The position numbers and the translations under genes are program-made. A stretch of 53,141 nucleotides of DNA from positions 1 to 53,141 of the forward strand of contig DATJHI010000024.1 of NCBI GenBank assembly GCA_035493955.1, given 5' to 3'. The stretch's first letter is position 1; every line of letters starts with the position of its first letter. Under the pieces are notes generated by a model, which had not been told where the DNA came from, did no database searches, and saw only the letters and a program-made list of their open reading frames with translations. Below, in pieces: positions 49,544 to 53,141 of this stretch. This stretch comes from NCED01 sp035493955 (GTDB lineage: Bacteria > Pseudomonadota > Alphaproteobacteria > Caulobacterales > Caulobacteraceae).

Positions 49544-49929
49544 CGAATGCTCCCCAGCCCGGACGGCGGCCGCCAAACCCCGGCCGCCATGACGCCGGGG
49601 CCAAACCTAGCGCGTCGTGCTTAAGCCCGAGTTTGCGGGCGCGAACATCATGGCCGGCGCGCGATCTGGTGCGGCAGCAGGGGCCAAGAGCGCCAGGAGC
49701 CGACGTTGGCCCCGGTCCAGAACGGCGACGTAGAGTAACCGCGCATCCCCAGACGTCATAAAACCGGGAATTCCGGGGTCTCATCGCGGGCGGAGGGCCC
49801 CGGCCGCGCCCGTTGCACCGCAGGATTAGCGGGAAGGCGGAGCAGTACGGGTGTTAAGGCTCAGCTTGCGCTGGACATCTTCGCCGACCAACACTACCGT
49901 GAGTAGTGGGGAAAGTCGGCGGGGGCCAA
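49544..49929. other. intergenic region between TPR and CsgG genes
   Basis: 386 bp with no convincing gene. It contains a dispersed repeat copy (49692-49731) and must hold the promoter of the CsgG operon. The two flanking genes are divergent. Confidence 0.5.
49692..49731 (+). repeat. dispersed intergenic repeat, copy 5
   Basis: GCCAGGAGCCGACGTTGG, then CCCCGGTCCAG and a CGACGT end, aligning without gaps over 40 bp to the copy at 48505-48544. Confidence 0.6.
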
Positions 49930-50883
49930 GTGACACGCGGATTCTATAGGCGCGCCATGTTCGGCGCGGCGCTTGTTGTTGTCGCCGCTTCGCTGGGGGC
50001 CGTGGGCTCCGCATCGTCCCAACCGTCCTTGAGCCAGCCCTCCGTCGGCGCTGCAACGCTTTCGGGCTTGACCCTGAAGCGTAGGGTCGCGATTGGCCGC
50101 TTCTCGAATGCCACCCAATATGGTCGTGCGCTCCTGCTGCCGGGCGAAAAGGATCCCCTGGCGGACCAGGCGGGGGACATGCTGGCGGCCCGCCTGGTCG
50201 ACACCGGAAAGTTCATCGTTCTGGAACGCCCCGATATGGATGCGGTGAAGAGCGAACAATCGCTGATCGGCACGAGCCCTGGCGCCATCATCGGGGCGGA
50301 CACCCTGCTGGTCGGTTCGGTGACCCAATTCGGCCGCAAGCTGGAAGGTAAGTCCGGCTTCCTGAACTCCCAGGCCCGGCAGGTGGCTTCGGCCACCGTC
50401 GAGATACGGCTGGTGGACGTTCGCACAGGCCAGGCCTTCTTCAGCACAGTGGGCAGCGGTTCGGCGACCGTGGAGGTCTCGGAGGTGGCCGGGTTCGGCT
50501 CGCGCGCGGCCTACGACTCCACACTCAACGACAAGGCGATCTCCGCCGCCATCTCCGACCTGATGACAAACCTGATGCAGAAGCTGCAACAGAGGCCGTG
50601 GTCGACCGACATCCTCGCGGTCAAGACCGGAACGGTCATGATCAGCGGCGGCTCGGGCGAGGGTCTGCGCATCGGCGACCGCCTGACCGTGGCCCACCGG
50701 GGCAAAGTCATGATCAGTGGGCAGACGGGCTTGCCCATCGAGCTTCCCGCCGAGCCAGTGGCCAGCCTGCAGGTCACCGGCTTCTTCGGGTCCGGAGACG
50801 CCGAAGGCTCTGTAGCACGCATCGTGGATGGTGCCGTCGACGTCGGCGCAACCGACCTGATCGTCATGAGCCAGTCCCGATGA
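49930..50883 (+). CDS. CsgG/HfaB-family outer membrane secretion protein
   Basis: 317 residues from GTG 49930 behind GGGGG; an ATG at 49957 is an alternative. A signal sequence (MFGAALVVVAASLGAVGSA) is followed by the CsgG-type core: KRRVAIGRFSNATQYG, DMLAARLVDTGKFIVLERPD, GADTLLVGSVTQFG, VEIRLVDVRTGQAFFS. The expected lipobox cysteine is not clear. CsgG relatives form outer membrane pores or holdfast/curli export channels. It is the first of four overlapping genes, three of them small lipoproteins. Confidence 0.9.
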   Translation: MTRGFYRRAMFGAALVVVAASLGAVGSASSQPSLSQPSVGAATLSGLTLKRRVAIGRFSNATQYGRALLLPGEKDPLADQAGDMLAARLVDTGKFIVLERPDMDAVKSEQSLIGTSPGAIIGADTLLVGSVTQFGRKLEGKSGFLNSQARQVASATVEIRLVDVRTGQAFFSTVGSGSATVEVSEVAGFGSRAAYDSTLNDKAISAAISDLMTNLMQKLQQRPWSTDILAVKTGTVMISGGSGEGLRIGDRLTVAHRGKVMISGQTGLPIELPAEPVASLQVTGFFGSGDAEGSVARIVDGAVDVGATDLIVMSQSR

Positions 50884-51176
50884 AGATCGCCGCCATATCT
50901 CTCGCCGCCCTGTCGCTGGCCGGGTGCGCCTACCCCGTCTCATCGATCGGTCAGGGGGCGGAAGCGGGGCATCTCCGATTCGTCGGGCCGGCAGGCCTCG
51001 CCGTCCGCGTGGACGGCCAGGACCGGGGTGCGTTGGCGGACACGCGGTCACTGATCGTCGACGTAAGCCCAGGCCGACACCTAGTCGAGGAAATCTCATC
51101 AGGCAGGGTCGTGCTGCATCGCGAGTATGAGATCGGCACCGGCTCCACAGTCGAAATCAAAGGGGAAAATAATTGA
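50880..51176 (+). CDS. small lipoprotein, PEGA-like
   Basis: 98 residues from ATG 50880, overlapping the CsgG stop by 4 bp. It has the lipobox LSLAGCAYP and a beta-rich domain resembling PEGA: RFVGPAGLAVRVDGQDRG, then LIVDVSPGRHLVEEISSG. It is not part of the best-known CsgG, DUF4810, GNA1162 triad, so it is an added component here. It probably sits in the inner leaflet of the outer membrane with its partners. Confidence 0.7.
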   Translation: MKIAAISLAALSLAGCAYPVSSIGQGAEAGHLRFVGPAGLAVRVDGQDRGALADTRSLIVDVSPGRHLVEEISSGRVVLHREYEIGTGSTVEIKGENN

Positions 51177-51520
51177 AGTCGGCACTCATTCTGCGGGGGA
51201 TCGCTCTCACGGCAGCCCTCCTGGGCCTATCGGCATGCGCGACGGCAGAAACCTTCGAGTGGGGGACCTACGACGCCGCGCTATACGCCTATTCAAAGCA
51301 CCCGGAACAGCTGCCGCAGTTCGAGAAGTCGCTCCAGGCGGCTATCGCCTCCGGCCGCAACAAGGGCCGCGTAGCCCCTGGCCTGCAAGCCGAACTTGGC
51401 TATTGCTACCTTGGGGAAGGCAAGAAGGTCGAGGCTATCGCGCAGTTCAAGGCCGAGATGACCTCGTTCCCCGAGTCCTCGGCACTGATGAATCGCATCA
51501 TCGCTCAAATCCAGGGCTGA
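51173..51520 (+). CDS. DUF4810-family lipoprotein
   Basis: 115 residues from TTG 51173, overlapping the previous stop, with AGGGGAA upstream. It has the lipobox LLGLSACATAE and a DUF4810-type body: YDAALYAYSKHPEQLPQFE, GRVAPGLQAELGYCYLGEG, EAIAQFKAEMTSFPES, which reads like a short TPR pair. DUF4810 lipoproteins are encoded next to CsgG and GNA1162-type proteins in many bacteria, which supports a shared outer membrane complex. Confidence 0.85.
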   Translation: MKSALILRGIALTAALLGLSACATAETFEWGTYDAALYAYSKHPEQLPQFEKSLQAAIASGRNKGRVAPGLQAELGYCYLGEGKKVEAIAQFKAEMTSFPESSALMNRIIAQIQG

Positions 51521-51522
51521 CC

Positions 51523-52173
51523 ATGACTTTCAGGACCCTTCTCGCCGCAGCGGCGGCCGCCGGCTGCATGGCCCTGGGCGCTTGCGCCACCGCGCCCACG
51601 CCCTTCGACTACTCCGCCTTCAAGGCCGAGGCTCCGCACAGCATTGTCGTCGTGCCGGCGCTGAACAACACCGCCAACGTCACCGCGCCGGACTGGTTCT
51701 TGTCGACCATCTCCCAGCCGTTCGCCAACCGCGGGTACTATGTGTTCCCAGCAAATATGGTGCGGGGCCTGCTGAACGACAACGGCTTGGCCGACGCCGG
51801 CCTCGTGCACAAGACCGACGCGCGCCGCCTGCAGCCCCTGTTCGGCTGTGATACCGTGCTGTTCATCCAGATCAACAAGTGGGATGCCAAGTACGTTCTG
51901 ATTTCCACCACGACCGAGGTTGAGTTCAGTTACGAACTGCGCAGTTGCAAGACCAACGCCACGCTGTGGAAGAACACCCAGTCGCTGCAATACACCCCCC
52001 AGGGCGCCAACAGCGGCAACCCCATCGCAGCCCTGATCGCCGATGCGATCATCGCAGCCATCGAGAAAGGGCATCCCAACTACATGCCTCTGGCACGCCA
52101 GGCCAATTTGGCCGCGGCTGCCACGCCTGGCCTCGGCCTGCCTGTGGGGCCCTACGCGGCCGCGACGCACTAG
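51523..52173 (+). CDS. GNA1162/DUF799-family lipoprotein
   Basis: 216 residues from ATG 51523, 2 bp after the DUF4810 stop. It has the lipobox ALGACATAP, then FKAEAPHSIVVVPALNNT, DWFLSTISQPFANRGYYVFP and LFGCDTVLFIQINKWD, the GNA1162 (DUF799) pattern known from Neisseria. It completes the four-gene envelope operon. In Neisseria the protein is a surface-associated antigen related to the CsgG system; the function here is inferred. Confidence 0.88.
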   Translation: MTFRTLLAAAAAAGCMALGACATAPTPFDYSAFKAEAPHSIVVVPALNNTANVTAPDWFLSTISQPFANRGYYVFPANMVRGLLNDNGLADAGLVHKTDARRLQPLFGCDTVLFIQINKWDAKYVLISTTTEVEFSYELRSCKTNATLWKNTQSLQYTPQGANSGNPIAALIADAIIAAIEKGHPNYMPLARQANLAAAATPGLGLPVGPYAAATH

Positions 52174-52520
52174 CGGGACTTCGCGGATTGGCCGAGCCTG
52201 ATCCTCGACGGCGCGCTGACCGCGCTGAACGAAGCAGGGCGGCCGGGCTCCCGGCTTCGAGACACAGCCGCTCTTGAGCGCTATGCAGCCGAGCTGGTCA
52301 AACTCCTCAAGCCGTATCAACGCCGCCCAGCGTCGGCGATGACGCCTGCTTGCGAGGCTGGGTGGCGCCAACACCAGACATTGGCAGCGCTCCAGGAAGA
52401 TGGCGTAACGGGCCGGTCTGGCCTGGCCTCTTGAGGCCGGGTGGTCGTCCCTCAGATTGATGGTGTCATCAGCAACGGCGTCAGGATTGGGCCTGCGCCA
52501 AGCATCATCGAGAGACGACC
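52174..52520. other. intergenic region before second IS110 gene
   Basis: 347 bp with one dispersed repeat (52367-52406). The part next to the transposase (about 52430-52520) should include the left end and any bridge RNA region of the IS110 element. I see no gene. Confidence 0.45.
52367..52406 (+). repeat. dispersed intergenic repeat, copy 6
   Basis: GCCAACACCAGACATTGG, then CAGCGCTCCAGGAAG and a GCGT end, in the same 40-bp frame as the copies at 48505 and 49692. Confidence 0.5.
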
Positions 52521-53141
52521 ATGAAGCACTATGCCGGGATCGATGTATCGCTGGAAGCCTCCAGCGTCTGCGTGGTGGACGCCGAGGGACGGATTGTCCG
52601 CGAGGGCAAGGTCGCCAGCGAGCCGGAGGCGCTGATCGCCTGGTTCGCAGCGTTGGGATTCCCGCTGGAGCGGATCGGCCTCGAGGCCGGCCCCCTGTCG
52701 CAGTGGCTGCACGCGGCGATGACCCAAGCCGGTCTGGCGGCTGAGCTGTTGGAGACCCGTCACGTCCGCACCGCCTTCAAGACCATGCCGGTGAAGACCG
52801 ACAAGAAGGACGCGCGCGGGATCGCGCAGCTGATGCGGCTGGGCTGGTTCCGGCCGGTGCACTGCAAATCGGCGTCGGCGCAGGAGGTCCGCGCCCTGCT
52901 GACGGCGCGCAGGCTGCTGCAGGGCAAGCTGCACGACGTCGAGATGAGCGTCCGCGGCGTGCTGCGCGGCTTCGGGCTGAAGGTGGGCGCCACTACGCCC
53001 AGGACCTACACCGCGCGCGTGCGGGACCTGGTCGAAGGGCACGAGGTTCTGGAGGCGATCGCCGCGTCCCTGCTGAAGGCGCGGGAGGTTCTGGCCGAGG
53101 AGTTCCGCAGCCTCGACCGTCGCCTGCGGGCCATCGCCCGC
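52521..53141 (+). CDS. IS110-family transposase, cut by window end
   Basis: 207 residues visible from ATG 52521, still open at the window edge. The N-terminal RuvC-like DEDD domain starts MKHYAGIDVSLEASSVCVVD and includes GLEAGPLSQW and VKTDKKDARGIAQLM. It is clearly different from the frameshifted copy at 224-1253 and intact as far as can be seen. It probably belongs to an active IS110 element whose C-terminal serine domain lies beyond the window. Confidence 0.93.
   Translation, partial: MKHYAGIDVSLEASSVCVVDAEGRIVREGKVASEPEALIAWFAALGFPLERIGLEAGPLSQWLHAAMTQAGLAAELLETRHVRTAFKTMPVKTDKKDARGIAQLMRLGWFRPVHCKSASAQEVRALLTARRLLQGKLHDVEMSVRGVLRGFGLKVGATTPRTYTARVRDLVEGHEVLEAIAASLLKAREVLAEEFRSLDRRLRAIAR

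Noticed and set aside
1..53141. tRNA or rRNA genes, CRISPR arrays, integrase att sites
   Set aside because: None recognised by eye on either strand; structured RNAs cannot be excluded without covariance searches.

Overview
The window is high-GC DNA with dense coding and many short or overlapping gene junctions. It most resembles an alphaproteobacterium of the Caulobacteraceae (Phenylobacterium/Caulobacter-like). This placement is an inference. It rests on family content (Ku, LigD, DUF5961, DUF6880, MocR, BlaI/M56 pairs), on two SOS boxes of the alphaproteobacterial type GTTC-N7-GTTC, and on GC-rich codon use. No tRNA, rRNA or CRISPR array was seen.

Layout. (1) 1-1253: an IS110-family element with a frameshifted transposase. 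(2) 1614-6972: a metabolic or stress patch holding a PnbB-like lyase, a broken SDR gene, and a four-gene operon (cupin, AhpD-like, two HD-domain paralogues) divergent from a MocR regulator. (3) 7150-8276: a small membrane protein and a SAM methyltransferase. (4) 8263-12091: a His-Xaa-Ser (hxs) peptide-maturation locus with two radical-SAM maturases (HxsB, HxsC), HxsD, two different HxsA-type precursors, and a possible extra 47-residue basic protein at its head. (5) 12509-24901: a genome-maintenance block with SOS-controlled dinB, a UvrD-type helicase, an aldo/keto reductase, a DUF6880 protein, an AlkA-type glycosylase, a hydrolase, exonuclease III, LigD and Ku (bacterial NHEJ), plus a small duplicated-repeat protein.

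(6) 25019-38083: an S24-type repressor, then a clustered operator/promoter region, then a Trb-type type IV secretion operon in Ti-plasmid-like order (trbC-D-E-x-J-K-L-F-G-I, DUF2274). The operon ends in a 778-residue protein that joins four Ig-like repeats to a second TrbJ (VirB5-like) domain. No trbB/VirB11, coupling protein or relaxase is present in the window, so this may be a pilus or secretion machine rather than a complete conjugation system. (7) 38297-40629: small unknown genes, including a two-gene cassette behind a perfect SOS box and bracketed by a 14-bp direct repeat, and a Crp/Fnr regulator. (8) 40691-43368: a decayed Tn3-family transposase with its catalytic core deleted, an intact serine resolvase and a DUF4160/DUF2442 pair. 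(9) 43476-49543: exported proteins, a BlaI/M56 regulatory pair with duplicated palindromic operators and a C-terminal DUF3471-type sensor, a class-C-type serine hydrolase and a TPR protein. (10) 49930-52173: a four-gene lipoprotein operon (CsgG/HfaB, PEGA-like, DUF4810, GNA1162). (11) 52521-end: a second, unrelated IS110 transposase cut by the window edge.

A roughly 40-bp dispersed repeat recurs between genes across the window. The two most unusual systems are the two-precursor hxs locus and the Trb machine with the Ig-TrbJ fusion. Functions are family-based inferences unless a motif is stated. All similarity statements come from reading the sequence, not from database searches.
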